Shown here: piece after piece, positions 35,309 to 44,242 of the stretch | Numbering within the stretch: position 1 is the stretch's first letter | Layout: every line of letters begins with the position of its first letter | NCBI RefSeq assembly: GCF_024172185.1 | Contig: NZ_JAMZEC010000001.1 | Span: forward strand, 3,720,001 to 3,784,000 | Direction: 5' to 3' | Source of the DNA: Nonomuraea roseoviolacea subsp. carminata | GTDB taxonomy: Bacteria; Actinomycetota; Actinomycetes; Streptosporangiales; Streptosporangiaceae | DNA: 64,000 nucleotides | The notes under the pieces: generated by a model | Seen by the model: only the letters and a program-made list of their open reading frames with translations | What the model was told of the DNA's origin: nothing | The model's database searches: none | Made by a program: the position numbers and the translations under genes

Positions 35309-36784
35309 TCAGCGGCGGTGACGGCCCCGTGGGGCGTCCTGCGGCTCGTCCCGGGGCGGTGCCAGCAGGCTGTGCCGCCGGCCGTACCCGAGGTAGACCA
35401 GCATCCCGAACGCCATCCACAGCGCGAACCAGACCCACGTCAGCACGTGCAGGTTGACCATCAGCCAGAGCGTCGCCGCCAGCGACAGGGCGGGCACCAG
35501 CGGCGACAGCGGCACCCGGAACCCCCGGTCGAGGTGCGGCATCCGGCGGCGCATCACGATCACGCCCGCCGACACGAACAGGAACGCGAACAGCGCGCCC
35601 ATCACGACGAGCTGCTGCAATGTGAACACGGGCGCGAACGTGGCCAGCAGGACGGCCACGACGCCGATGACCAGCGTCATCCGCGACGGCGTGTGGTACC
35701 TCCGGCTGATCGCCGACAGGCGGCGCGGGATGAGGCCGTCGCGGGCCATCGAGAACAGCACCCGCGTCTGCCCCACGATCAGCACCAGGATCACGGTGGT
35801 CAGGCCGAGGACCGCGCCGATGTCGATGACGTGCACCATCCAGTCCACGCCGGCGCCGCGGAACGCGCTGGACAGCGGCGCGTCGGCCGAGATGCGGGAG
35901 TACGGGATCATGCCGACCATGACCACGGCCACGGCGATGTAGAGGACGGTGGCCACGACGAGGCTGCGGATCATGCCCTTGGGCACGGCGCGGGGCGCGT
36001 TGACGGTCTCCTCGGCGGCGGTCGCGACGATGTCGAAGCCGATGTAGGCGAACGCGATGGCGGGCGCCGCCGCGAAGATGCCGGCCCAGCCGAAGGCGTG
36101 GCTCTGGCCGATGACGACGTCCAGCACGGTCGAGGGCGGCACGTCCAGCGGCCGGGGCGGGGCGTACAGGTCGCCGAAGTTGCTCGCCCGGACGTGCGGG
36201 GCGCCCACCACGATGACGGCGCCGATGGCGAGCAGCTTGGCCGCCACCATGATCCACAGCGCGCGCAGGCCGATCCGCGCGTTGACCGCGACGACGCTCG
36301 TCAGGACGACCAGGATGAACACCGTGAGCGCGACGCTCACCAGGTCGTGCCGGGGCAGGGCGATCCCGAAGTCGGCGAAGGCGAGCACGGTCAGCTCCGC
36401 CCACGCCTTGGCGACCACGGCGGCGGCGAGCTGCAGCTCCAGGATCAGCGCCCAGCCGATGATCCACGCCCACACCTCACCGAAGATCACGTAGGTGAAG
36501 GTGTACGCGCTGCCCGAGGCCGGGATCGTGGACGACAGCTCGGCGTAGCACAGGCAGGCCAGCAGGCAGGCGATGCCCGCGATCATGAAGGACAGGATCA
36601 CCCCTGGTCCGGCCATGGTCGCGGCCTGCCGCCCGGCGATGCTGAAGATGCCCGCGCCGATCATCACGCCGAGCCCCAGCACGACCAGATCGGCCGGACG
36701 GTAGAGCTCGGCGAGGCTGTGGCGCGCGCCCGTGCGCAGACCGGTCGCCTCGGACGGCGGCAGGCGTCGGAGAATCGTGGACAA
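35309..36784 (-). CDS. APC family amino-acid permease
   Basis: The 491-residue protein has 12 or more helices. The first holds VVLGLGVMIGAGIFSIAGRQAA, the substrate-binding GAGIF motif of cationic-amino-acid-transporter-like APC permeases, and IAFAYIGFDIVATAAEE forms the TM6 region. I chose TTG 36784, with ggag six bases upstream, so that the protein begins shortly before LAELYRPADLV. The frame extends further upstream without support. It is convergent with the ABC importer. Confidence 0.87.
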   Translation of the reverse strand: MSTILRRLPPSEATGLRTGARHSLAELYRPADLVVLGLGVMIGAGIFSIAGRQAATMAGPGVILSFMIAGIACLLACLCYAELSSTIPASGSAYTFTYVIFGEVWAWIIGWALILELQLAAAVVAKAWAELTVLAFADFGIALPRHDLVSVALTVFILVVLTSVVAVNARIGLRALWIMVAAKLLAIGAVIVVGAPHVRASNFGDLYAPPRPLDVPPSTVLDVVIGQSHAFGWAGIFAAAPAIAFAYIGFDIVATAAEETVNAPRAVPKGMIRSLVVATVLYIAVAVVMVGMIPYSRISADAPLSSAFRGAGVDWMVHVIDIGAVLGLTTVILVLIVGQTRVLFSMARDGLIPRRLSAISRRYHTPSRMTLVIGVVAVLLATFAPVFTLQQLVVMGALFAFLFVSAGVIVMRRRMPHLDRGFRVPLSPLVPALSLAATLWLMVNLHVLTWVWFALWMAFGMLVYLGYGRRHSLLAPPRDEPQDAPRGRHRR

Positions 36785-36852
36785 AGCACACTCCGCTCGG
36801 GGAACTCGCCCACAGTGCCCCCACCACCCGCACCACAGCAAGCACAGGACGA

Positions 36853-38154
36853 TTACGCCCCGGTCACCAGCCAGGCAGTGCCCGCGGCCCGCCGGCCGAG
36901 CGTGATCAAACGTGCCACCATCCACACCCCGAGCGCGCACCAAAGAGCAACGATGCCGAAATCCGCCGCGACGAAGGCCGCCGGGAGGTACGCGAGCGTC
37001 GTCCACACCCCCGCCCACGCGAGGTAGCGCTGGTCGCCCGCCCCGATCAGCACCCCGTCGAGCACGAACACCACGCCGCAGATGGGCTGGAAGAGCGCCA
37101 CGGGCCACAGCACGGCCAGGAGCTGCTCGGTGACCTGCGGATCGGCGTCGAACAGGCCGGGCAGCAACGGCCGGCCCGCGAGCACCAGCACGCCGAGCAG
37201 CACGCCCGACCACACACCCCAGCGCACCATGCGCCCGGTGGCCTCCCTGGTCGCGACCGCGTCACCGGCGCCGAGGGTGCAGCCGGTGATCGCCTGCCCG
37301 GCGATGGCGATCGCGTCGAGCGCGAAGGCCAGCAGCGTCCACACCTGGGTGGCGATGGCGTACGCGGCGAGCTGCGCCTCGCCCATCCGCGTGGCGATCA
37401 CCACGGCCACAAGCAGCACGATCCGCAGGCACACCGTACGGACCAGCAGCGCGAACCCGGCCGTGCCCGCCCGCCGCACCCCCGCCACGTCCGGGGACAG
37501 CGGCGTGCCGAGCCGCCGGGCGCCCCTGACGACCACGGCCACGTACACGATCGCGCCGAGCGTCTGGGCCAGCACCGTGCCCCAGGCGGAGCCGGCGATG
37601 CCCCATCCCAGCACGAGCACGAACCACGCGTTCAGCGCCGCGTTGAGCGCGAACGAGCCCACGGCGACGACGAGCGGGGTCACCGTGTCCTGGAGCCCGC
37701 GCAGCACGCCGGTGCCGGCCAGCACGACCAGCATGCCGGGGGCCCCGATCAGGCTGACCCGCAGGTACGTGACGGCCTCGCCGGCCTGCTCCGGGCTCGC
37801 GCCGAACAGGTCCACGACGGCCGGCGCGAGGGGCCAGCCGAGGGCGACGAGGGCGAGGCCGATGGCCAGCGCCAGCCAGATGCCGTCCACGCCGTCGCGC
37901 ATGGCCCGCGCGTGGTCGCCCGCCCCGGTGCGCCGCGCCACCGACGCCGTGGTGCCGTACGCGAGGAAGACGCACAGGTTCACCAACGTCGTCAGGACGG
38001 TCCCGGCGACGCCGAGCGCGCCCACGGCGACGGTCCCGAGGCCGTGGCCCACGATCGCGTAGTCGGCCAGCAGGAACAGGGGCTCGGCCACCAGCGCGCC
38101 GAACGCCGGTATGGCAAGGCGGAGAATCTCCCTGTCTTGGCGTGTAATGGGCAT
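36853..38154 (-). CDS. MATE family efflux transporter (DinF-like)
   Basis: The 433-residue protein has 12 hydrophobic segments in two similar halves, starting ITRQDREILRLAIPAFGALVAEPLFLLADYAIVGHGLG, which matches the DinF subgroup of MATE Na+/H+-coupled exporters. It regularly sits before dnaB in actinobacteria. ATG 38154 has only a weak ribosome site (aggcaa); an in-frame ATG lies 27 bases upstream. It is divergent from dnaB across the DnaA-box region. Confidence 0.88.
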   Translation of the reverse strand: MPITRQDREILRLAIPAFGALVAEPLFLLADYAIVGHGLGTVAVGALGVAGTVLTTLVNLCVFLAYGTTASVARRTGAGDHARAMRDGVDGIWLALAIGLALVALGWPLAPAVVDLFGASPEQAGEAVTYLRVSLIGAPGMLVVLAGTGVLRGLQDTVTPLVVAVGSFALNAALNAWFVLVLGWGIAGSAWGTVLAQTLGAIVYVAVVVRGARRLGTPLSPDVAGVRRAGTAGFALLVRTVCLRIVLLVAVVIATRMGEAQLAAYAIATQVWTLLAFALDAIAIAGQAITGCTLGAGDAVATREATGRMVRWGVWSGVLLGVLVLAGRPLLPGLFDADPQVTEQLLAVLWPVALFQPICGVVFVLDGVLIGAGDQRYLAWAGVWTTLAYLPAAFVAADFGIVALWCALGVWMVARLITLGRRAAGTAWLVTGA

Positions 38155-38198
38155 TTGCCTATTATGGACCTTACCCGGCATGTCGGGCCAACTTTCTT

Positions 38199-38349
38199 TT
38201 CTCCACAGCCGGTGGACAACGTTTCCGCTGGTCAGCTTCATGGTCGTGGAGATGTGAACAAGTTATCCCCAGGCTCGTCCACAGAGCTTTCACATGTTCG
38301 GCGCGGTCATACACAGCTTGCCCACAGGGTTATCCACAGGCTGTCCACA
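38199..38349. promoter_or_regulatory. Cluster of DnaA-box-like sites upstream of dnaB
   Basis: Seven 9-mers match TTATCCACA or TTGTCCACA with at most one mismatch in 151 bp: 38199-38207 ttctccaca, 38211-38219 ttgtccacc on the minus strand, 38263-38271 ttatcccca, 38275-38283 tcgtccaca, 38318-38326 ttgcccaca, 38330-38338 ttatccaca (perfect) and 38341-38349 ctgtccaca. A weaker tacacag lies at 38310. All but one point toward dnaB. dnaB starts 98 bp further on. Confidence 0.75.
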
Positions 38350-38447
38350 GGTCGCGTTGCTCCCTGCCCGGGAAGCGGCCAAACTGTCAGACCGGTCGGC
38401 TACAAGTGGGGGTGGTGCGACCTAGGCGAGGCTGTTGAGGGGGCGCC

Positions 38448-39803
38448 GTGAGCGTTGACGAGGAAACCGGCGCAGGTCCAGGCTTCGAGCGCACACCGCC
38501 CAACAACATCGAGGCCGAGCAGTCCGTCCTCGGCGGCATGCTGCTGTCCAAGGACGCGATCGCCGACGTCGTCGAGATCATCCGCTCCGACGACTTCTAC
38601 CGGCCCGCCCACCAGATGGTCTACGACGTCATCACCGACCTGTACGGCCGCGGCGAGCCCGCCGACGCGGTCACCGTCTTCGACGAGCTGCAGAAGCGCG
38701 GCGAGATGGCCAGGGTCGGCGGCGCCGCCTACCTCCACACGCTGACCGCGGTCGTCCCCACGGCGGCCAACGCCGGCTTCTACGCCAAGATCGTCCGCGA
38801 GCAGGCCATCCTGCGCCGCCTCATCGAGGCCGGCACCCGCATCGTCTCCTTCGGCTACGGCGGCAACAACGAGGAGGTCGACGACCTCGTCGACCGCGCC
38901 CAGGCCGAGATCTACAAGGTCACGGAGCGCCGCACCTCCGAGGACTACGCCCCGCTGGCCGACATCATGCCGGGTGCCCTGGACGAGCTGGAGGCCATCG
39001 GCAGCCGCGGCGGCCAGATGGTCGGCGTCCCCACCGGCTTCCAGGACCTCGACCAGCTCACCAACGGCCTCCACCCGGGGCAGATGATCGTCGTGGCCGC
39101 CCGTCCGGCCATCGGTAAAAGCACCCTTGGTCTGGATTTCGCCCGCTCCGCCGCGATCAAGCACGGCATGACGACCGTCATCTTCTCCCTGGAGATGTCG
39201 CGCAACGAGATCACGATGCGTCTGCTCTCGGCGGAGGCGCGGGTGGCGCTGCACGCGATGCGCTCCGGCATGATGAGCGACGACGACTGGACCCGCCTGG
39301 CGCGCCGCATGAGCGAGGTGGCCGAGGCGCCGCTGTTCATCGACGACTCGCCCAACATGTCGATGATGGAGATCCGGGCCAAGTGCCGCCGCCTCAAGCA
39401 GCGCAACGACCTGCGGTTCGTGGTCATCGACTACCTCCAGCTGATGAGCTCGCCCAAGAAGACCGAGAGCCGCCAGAACGAGGTCTCGGAGATCTCCCGT
39501 GCCATCAAGCTGCTGGCCAAGGAGCTGGAGGTCCCGGTCATCGCGATCTCCCAGCTCAACCGAGGCCCCGAGCAGCGCACCGACAAACGTCCACAGGTGA
39601 GCGACCTTCGTGAATCGGGCAGCATCGAGCAGGACGCCGACATGGTCATCCTGCTGCACCGGGAGGACGCCTACGAGCGGGAGTCGCCACGGGCGGGCGA
39701 GGCCGACCTCATAGTCGCTAAACATCGTAACGGACCGACTGCCACCGTGACAGTCGCCTTCCAAGGGCATTACTCCCGCTTCGTCGACATGGCTCAACAT
39801 TAG
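38448..39803 (+). CDS. dnaB: Replicative DNA helicase DnaB
   Basis: DnaB is the hexameric 5'-3' helicase of the replication fork. The 451-residue protein has the N-terminal DnaG-interacting domain (NIEAEQSVLGGMLLS) and the RecA-like core: Walker A ARPAIGKST (219-227), Walker B FVVIDYLQLM, SQLNRGPEQR, DLRESGSIEQDAD and AKHRNGPT. No intein is present. Codons ending in A or T cluster at the Walker A motif (39102-39137), before RESG-SIEQ (39585-39614) and from AKHRNGP to the end (39711-39803), whereas the rest is strongly G/C-ending. A homing endonuclease gene follows by 9 bp. Confidence 0.97.
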   Translation: MSVDEETGAGPGFERTPPNNIEAEQSVLGGMLLSKDAIADVVEIIRSDDFYRPAHQMVYDVITDLYGRGEPADAVTVFDELQKRGEMARVGGAAYLHTLTAVVPTAANAGFYAKIVREQAILRRLIEAGTRIVSFGYGGNNEEVDDLVDRAQAEIYKVTERRTSEDYAPLADIMPGALDELEAIGSRGGQMVGVPTGFQDLDQLTNGLHPGQMIVVAARPAIGKSTLGLDFARSAAIKHGMTTVIFSLEMSRNEITMRLLSAEARVALHAMRSGMMSDDDWTRLARRMSEVAEAPLFIDDSPNMSMMEIRAKCRRLKQRNDLRFVVIDYLQLMSSPKKTESRQNEVSEISRAIKLLAKELEVPVIAISQLNRGPEQRTDKRPQVSDLRESGSIEQDADMVILLHREDAYERESPRAGEADLIVAKHRNGPTATVTVAFQGHYSRFVDMAQH

Positions 39804-39812
39804 GATTGATCC

Positions 39813-40718
39813 ATGGTGATGAGAGGCAGGCTATCTGATGAGCAGAAGGTTGAAGTCGTTCAACGTTATGCTGCGGGTGAAAGTGCCTCGCGACTGGCGA
39901 AGGTTTTCGGGGTATCTCGTCAAGCCGTTGTCGGTATCCTACGCCGGCGTGGCGTCGAGATACGCACCAGTGCCAAGTTGACCTCGGAGCAGAAAGCTGC
40001 GGCCGCCGAGCGTTACATGGCGGGGGAAAGCTCTACGCGAATCGCAGCGGCATTTGGGGTATCAGATATGTCTCTCCGGGGTGTGCTCCGTAGACGCGGC
40101 GTCACCATACGCGGCGAACACTCTCTCCGGGAGGACGCTTTTGATGATCTGTCGGCGGACGCCGCCTACTGGATCGGGTTCTTGTTCGCGGACGGGACCG
40201 TGCACTTCCGGGATGGTCTGAAACCTCAGATCGGCGTCAGTCTGTCGGAGCGTGATCGCGAACATCTTGTGAAGTTGCGGGACTTCCTCGGTTCGACTCA
40301 CGCCATCTCGGATGTGTCTTCGGGCCGCGCCTGCATCTTCTCGGTGCGATCCGAGAAGTTAGCGCATCGCCTTCTTGCTCTTGGTCGTTACAACGGCTCC
40401 GTAGATCGTGCTCTTGTCGAGTCGCATCATTTTTGGCGTGGCGTCGTGGACGGGGACGGGTCGATAGGCGAGTACAGCGGAAAGGCGCAGGCGAGACTGT
40501 TCGGCAATTATCCACTATTGACAGCATTCAACGGGTTTCTTGCTTCTCATGGCGTAACGGGTCTTTCGGTGAGGCCGCACAAGAGCATCTATATCGTCGG
40601 GACGACCGGCAGGCCGGCCAGAAGAATCGTCGGCCTGCTGTACGACGATGCTCCCACCGCGCTGCACCGCAAAGCAGCCATCGCTCATCGCATTGTGGCC
40701 GTGGGAGCCTTGTCGTGA
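39813..40718 (+). CDS. Free-standing LAGLIDADG homing endonuclease with two HTH repeats
   Basis: The 301-residue protein has two LAGLIDADG-type motifs, WIGFLFADGT (120-129, catalytic D127) and WRGVVDGDGS (208-217, D215), so it is a single-chain enzyme. Before them are two similar helix-turn-helix repeats (about 6-50 and 55-100), each with YxAGES-x-x-x-x-A-x-x-FGVS and RRRGV. Codon use is unlike its neighbours: 33 of 60 bases are G/C in 39841-39900, against mostly over 70% nearby. No splicing motifs flank it, so it is not an intein in place. It probably arrived by transfer and targets a DNA site that may lie in dnaB; the target is inference. Confidence 0.88.
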   Translation: MVMRGRLSDEQKVEVVQRYAAGESASRLAKVFGVSRQAVVGILRRRGVEIRTSAKLTSEQKAAAAERYMAGESSTRIAAAFGVSDMSLRGVLRRRGVTIRGEHSLREDAFDDLSADAAYWIGFLFADGTVHFRDGLKPQIGVSLSERDREHLVKLRDFLGSTHAISDVSSGRACIFSVRSEKLAHRLLALGRYNGSVDRALVESHHFWRGVVDGDGSIGEYSGKAQARLFGNYPLLTAFNGFLASHGVTGLSVRPHKSIYIVGTTGRPARRIVGLLYDDAPTALHRKAAIAHRIVAVGALS

Positions 40719-40835
40719 CGTCATGGACCACATGTTCCGGCTCGCCCTACGGGAGCGTGCAGTCGAGCGGGCACGAACGTGCGGTCCGGCCCATTGTCCG
40801 CATGGCTTCGCCGCGCACAGCCTCTCGTTGTTGTG

Positions 40836-43421
40836 TCAGGCCGTCGTGGGTCTGATGTCCTTCGAGGCCAGCGCCGGGATCACCGCCGCCAGCACGGCCA
40901 GCACCGCGCACCCGCCCGTCACCGCGGCGATCGTCCCCCACGGCAGCGTCCCCGGGATCAGCCCCGTGAGCTGGACCAGCGCCGTCCACAGCCCGAGCAG
41001 GCTGAGCGCCGTGGCCAGCGCGGCGAGGACCGTGCCGACCGCCACCACCAGCAGTGCCTCGCCCATCACGTACCTCAGGACCTGCCCTCGGGTCGCCCCC
41101 AGCAGGCGCAGCGCCCCGCGCTCCGCCGAGCGGTCGGAGGCGGCCATCAACAGGGTGTTGACCAGGGCGATCGCCGTGTAAGCCAGCATGATGCCGAGCA
41201 CCACCAGCAGGCCCAGGCGGCTGGCCGAGGCGCGGCCCGTGCCGAGCTGCCGCTCCCACGCGGCCTTGGTGAGGGCGCGGGCGTTGTGGCCCCGGGTGGC
41301 CCGCTGGAGCGCCGCCGCGACCTGGTCCGCCGCCGCGCCCGGTCGCAGCTTCACGTACGCCCGGTACGGCAGGGCGGAGAAGGCGTGTGCCGGGGTGACG
41401 TAGGAGTCGGCGGCGGAGCGGGAGCCGAGCACGGCGGTGACCGTGAAGGTGGCCTCGCTGCCGTCGGCGCGCCACATGGTGACGCTCTGGCCGACGCCCA
41501 GGTCCCACGTCTCGGACACCGCGATCGTGTCGTCGCGGAGCCCGGCCAGCGACCCGGCGACGACCGGCACGTCCACGCTCTGGCGCAGGGCGCCGGGGTC
41601 GACGGCCTCGGCCGGCCGGCGGATCAGCGCGGTCCGGCCTTCGAGGGTGTAGACGCTGGTCGGGGTGACGGTGGTGACGTCCGCGCCGGGGAGGTCACGC
41701 AGGCGCCGTACGAGCTGCCTGTCGAGCCCGGCCGGGCCGGTGGGCAGCACGACGTGGTCGGCGCGGATCGGCCCGGCCTCCATCGCGGTCTTGGCGGCGT
41801 CGCTCATGGCGGCGGCGCCGAGCAGCGAGGCGGCGAGGCCCACCGTGACGAGGACGGGCGCGGCGGTCGCGGCGGTCTGCCGGGCGGAGGCCACCGCGCC
41901 GGCCGCGACGACGGTGCCGCCGGCGCCGCGCAGCCGCTCGACGGGCCAGGTGAGCAGCCGGGTGACCGGCCGTACCACGACGGGCGCGAGCAGGCCGACC
42001 GCGGCGATGAGCAGCATCAGGACCGGCATGTACGACTTGTTGCCGGTCGCGGACGACGGGTCGCCCACGGCCGTCATGGTCATGCTCACGAGGGCGGTGG
42101 CCAGGACGGCGAGGCCGGCGACCCACCGGCCGGGAGTCATGGCGCCCTGCTCCACGCCGGACTCGCGCAGCGCCTCCGCGGGCGGCACCCGGCCGGCCCG
42201 CCGCGCCGACAGGACCACGCCGAGCACCGCGACGACCACCCCGGTGCCGAAGGCGATCCACGACGGCGCCGAGGAGGTGCTGGGCACCAGCCAGGCGGGC
42301 GCCATCCCCAGGCTGACCAGCCAGTCCTGGATCGGGCGGGCGCCGAGGGGGCCGAGCAGCGCGCCGGTCGCGGAGGCGGTGACGGCGACCAGCAGGGCCT
42401 CGCCGTACACCATGCGCCTGACCTGCGGGGTGGTCGCGCCGATGGTGCGCAGCAGGGCGAACTCGCGCCGCCGCTGTCCCACCGCGAACGCGAACGTGGA
42501 CGAGACCACGAAGACCGCAATGAAACCGGCGAACCCGGCGGCAATGCCGACGATGGTGTTGGCGTTGTCGCGCGCGTTCTCGTCGGCCGCGCGTGAGGGG
42601 TCGGCGAGCGCCCTGTTCTGGCCGGTGAGGATCCGCGCCTTGCCGCCGGCCGCCTTGACCGCCGCCTCGACCTCCGCGGCGTCCTTCCAGACGGCCAGCG
42701 CGGTGATCCGCGGGGAGAGGCGTGCGGCCTGCGCGTCGGAGAAGAAGACGGTGGCCTCCGGTCCGGGGGAGGTGATGCCCACGACGGTGTACGGCCGGGC
42801 GCCGGCGGCGGTGACGACCGACACCTGCTCGCCGATCCGCGGCCCGGGGACGGCCGCCGCCGCCACCCGCTCGCCGCCGCCGGCGGTCACGGTGGCTTCG
42901 TGTGTCGCTGCGGGGATCTCGCCGGCCGCAGCGCCGTCGCGCGTCGTAGCGGGCGCGCCGCCGGTCACCGCGATCCCGTGTGCCGTCGTGGGGGCGCCGC
43001 CGGTCACGGCGATCTCGTGTGCCGTCGCGGGGGCGCGGCCGGACACCAGCCGGTGCGGCGCCGTCCGGGCGGCCGACCAGGGACGGCCCACGGCGGGCGG
43101 CCCTCCGGCGAGCTGGGCGGGGAAGGCCCGGTCCTCGACCGCTCCCGGGAGCCGGCCGGCCAGGCCGGCGGGGACGCCGCGGGGTTCGGCGAGCGGCGCG
43201 CTGCTGCCGCCCTGCCAGGTGGGCACGGTGAGCCGGTCGTCCGGCACGACGACGACGGGCGCGGCGGCGTAGCGCTGCGGGCCGCGGTCGGGGGAGCCGG
43301 TGGTGGTGGCGAGCACCTGGCCGAGCGCGGCGATCAGCGCCGCGCCGAGCGCGAGCGCGGCGAAGGTCCCGACGAAGGACATCCACCGGGTCCGCAGGGT
43401 GGCGAGCGCGATCGTCAGCAC
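40836..43421 (-). CDS. FtsX-like ABC transporter permease
   Basis: The 861-residue permease has the MacB/FtsX layout: TM1 (TFAALALGAALIAALGQVLA), a long extracytoplasmic domain, three helices with a QRRREFALLRTIGATTPQVRRMVYGEAL loop, then a second copy with ERGALRLLGATRGQVLRYVMGEALL. The first periplasmic loop contains a repeated segment around AHEIAVTGGAP and AHGIAVTGGAP. It forms an exporter or mechanotransmission complex with the ATPase gene just upstream; the substrate is unknown. Its start is 28 bp after the ATPase stop. Confidence 0.88.
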   Translation of the reverse strand: MLTIALATLRTRWMSFVGTFAALALGAALIAALGQVLATTTGSPDRGPQRYAAAPVVVVPDDRLTVPTWQGGSSAPLAEPRGVPAGLAGRLPGAVEDRAFPAQLAGGPPAVGRPWSAARTAPHRLVSGRAPATAHEIAVTGGAPTTAHGIAVTGGAPATTRDGAAAGEIPAATHEATVTAGGGERVAAAAVPGPRIGEQVSVVTAAGARPYTVVGITSPGPEATVFFSDAQAARLSPRITALAVWKDAAEVEAAVKAAGGKARILTGQNRALADPSRAADENARDNANTIVGIAAGFAGFIAVFVVSSTFAFAVGQRRREFALLRTIGATTPQVRRMVYGEALLVAVTASATGALLGPLGARPIQDWLVSLGMAPAWLVPSTSSAPSWIAFGTGVVVAVLGVVLSARRAGRVPPAEALRESGVEQGAMTPGRWVAGLAVLATALVSMTMTAVGDPSSATGNKSYMPVLMLLIAAVGLLAPVVVRPVTRLLTWPVERLRGAGGTVVAAGAVASARQTAATAAPVLVTVGLAASLLGAAAMSDAAKTAMEAGPIRADHVVLPTGPAGLDRQLVRRLRDLPGADVTTVTPTSVYTLEGRTALIRRPAEAVDPGALRQSVDVPVVAGSLAGLRDDTIAVSETWDLGVGQSVTMWRADGSEATFTVTAVLGSRSAADSYVTPAHAFSALPYRAYVKLRPGAAADQVAAALQRATRGHNARALTKAAWERQLGTGRASASRLGLLVVLGIMLAYTAIALVNTLLMAASDRSAERGALRLLGATRGQVLRYVMGEALLVVAVGTVLAALATALSLLGLWTALVQLTGLIPGTLPWGTIAAVTGGCAVLAVLAAVIPALASKDIRPTTA

Positions 43422-43449
43422 GACGCCGCCTCCTTCCTCAGCAGAACGT

Positions 43450-44181
43450 TCAGCACGACGCGGCCTCCAGTTGCAGCATGCGGGTGGCGACGAGTTCGGC
43501 GGTGGGGTCGGCCAGCTCGCCGTACACGCGCCCGTCGGCCAGGAAGACCACCCGGTCGGCGTACGAGGCGGCGACCGGGTCGTGCGTGACCATGACGATG
43601 GTCTGGGCGTGCTTGTCCACCAGCGCGCGCAGGAGCTGGAGCACCTCCCTGCTGGTGTTGGCGTCGAGGGCGCCGGTCGGCTCGTCGGCGAACAGCACCG
43701 CGGGCCGCGTGACCAGCGCCCGCGCGATCGCCACGCGCTGCTGCTGCCCGCCGGACATCTCCGCGGGCCGGTGCCCGGCGCGGCCGGCCAGCCCCACGGC
43801 GGCCAGGCTCTGCCGGACCAGCTCGGGGTCGGGTCGGCGGCCGGCCAGGCGCAGCGGCAGGCCGACGTTCTGGGTGGCGGTGAGCGACGGCAGCAGGTTG
43901 AACGCCTGGAAGACGAACCCGATCCGGTCGCGGCGCAGCAGCGTGAGCTGCTTGTCGGTGAGCCCGGACAGGTCGCGCCCGTCGACCGTCACCTGTCCGG
44001 ACGTGGGCCGGTCCAGCCCGGCGGCGCACTGCAGCAGCGTCGACTTGCCCGAGCCGGACGGTCCCATGACGGCGGTGAACGTGCCGGTCCTGAAGGCGAT
44101 CGTCACGTCGTCGAGCGCGGTGACGCCGTGCGCGTACTGCTTGGTCACGGAGGTCAGCTCGACCCCTTGCATGAGATCCAC
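43450..44181 (-). CDS. ABC transporter ATP-binding protein (MacB/LolD type)
   Basis: This 243-residue ATPase has Walker A GPSGSGKSTLLQC, FQAFNLLPSLTA, signature MSGGQQQRVAIARAL, Walker B VLFADEPTGALD and the switch MVTHDPVAA. EPTGALD is typical of the MacB/LolD/FtsE class. GTG 44181 lies six bases after a -10-like TAGCGT on the minus strand; an in-frame ATG is at 44172. The gene is the first of a two-gene exporter operon. Confidence 0.93.
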   Translation of the reverse strand: MDLMQGVELTSVTKQYAHGVTALDDVTIAFRTGTFTAVMGPSGSGKSTLLQCAAGLDRPTSGQVTVDGRDLSGLTDKQLTLLRRDRIGFVFQAFNLLPSLTATQNVGLPLRLAGRRPDPELVRQSLAAVGLAGRAGHRPAEMSGGQQQRVAIARALVTRPAVLFADEPTGALDANTSREVLQLLRALVDKHAQTIVMVTHDPVAASYADRVVFLADGRVYGELADPTAELVATRMLQLEAASC

Positions 44182-44187
44182 GGGCAG

Positions 44188-44236
44188 AACGCTAGGGACG
44201 CCGGATTCGGCCGGGTACCGGACGAGTGACTAGGAT
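44188..44236. promoter_or_regulatory. Divergent promoters between the exporter and LuxR genes
   Basis: In the 61-bp gap, TAGCGT (complement of 44188-44193) ends six bases before GTG 44181 on the minus strand, and TAGGAT (44231-44236) ends six bases before GTG 44243 on the plus strand. Both transcripts would be leaderless, and the upstream parts of the two promoters overlap. No good -35 hexamers are seen. Confidence 0.5.
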
Positions 44237-44242
44237 TCCCCG

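Noticed and set aside
38199..38349. Calling the DnaA-box cluster an origin of replication
   Set aside because: Origin function needs an unwinding region and adjacent dnaA/dnaN context; here only the box cluster is seen, so it is listed as a regulatory cluster.
39813..40718. Intein or group I intron endonuclease within dnaB
   Set aside because: The gene lies after an intact dnaB stop codon, has its own ATG, lacks splicing blocks, and dnaB reads through all motifs without interruption.
43404..43465. Short duplication of cagcacgacgccgcctcc at the permease/ATPase junction
   Set aside because: Two similar 18-mers (one mismatch) are present, but this small duplication explains nothing beyond the similar ends of two reading frames.
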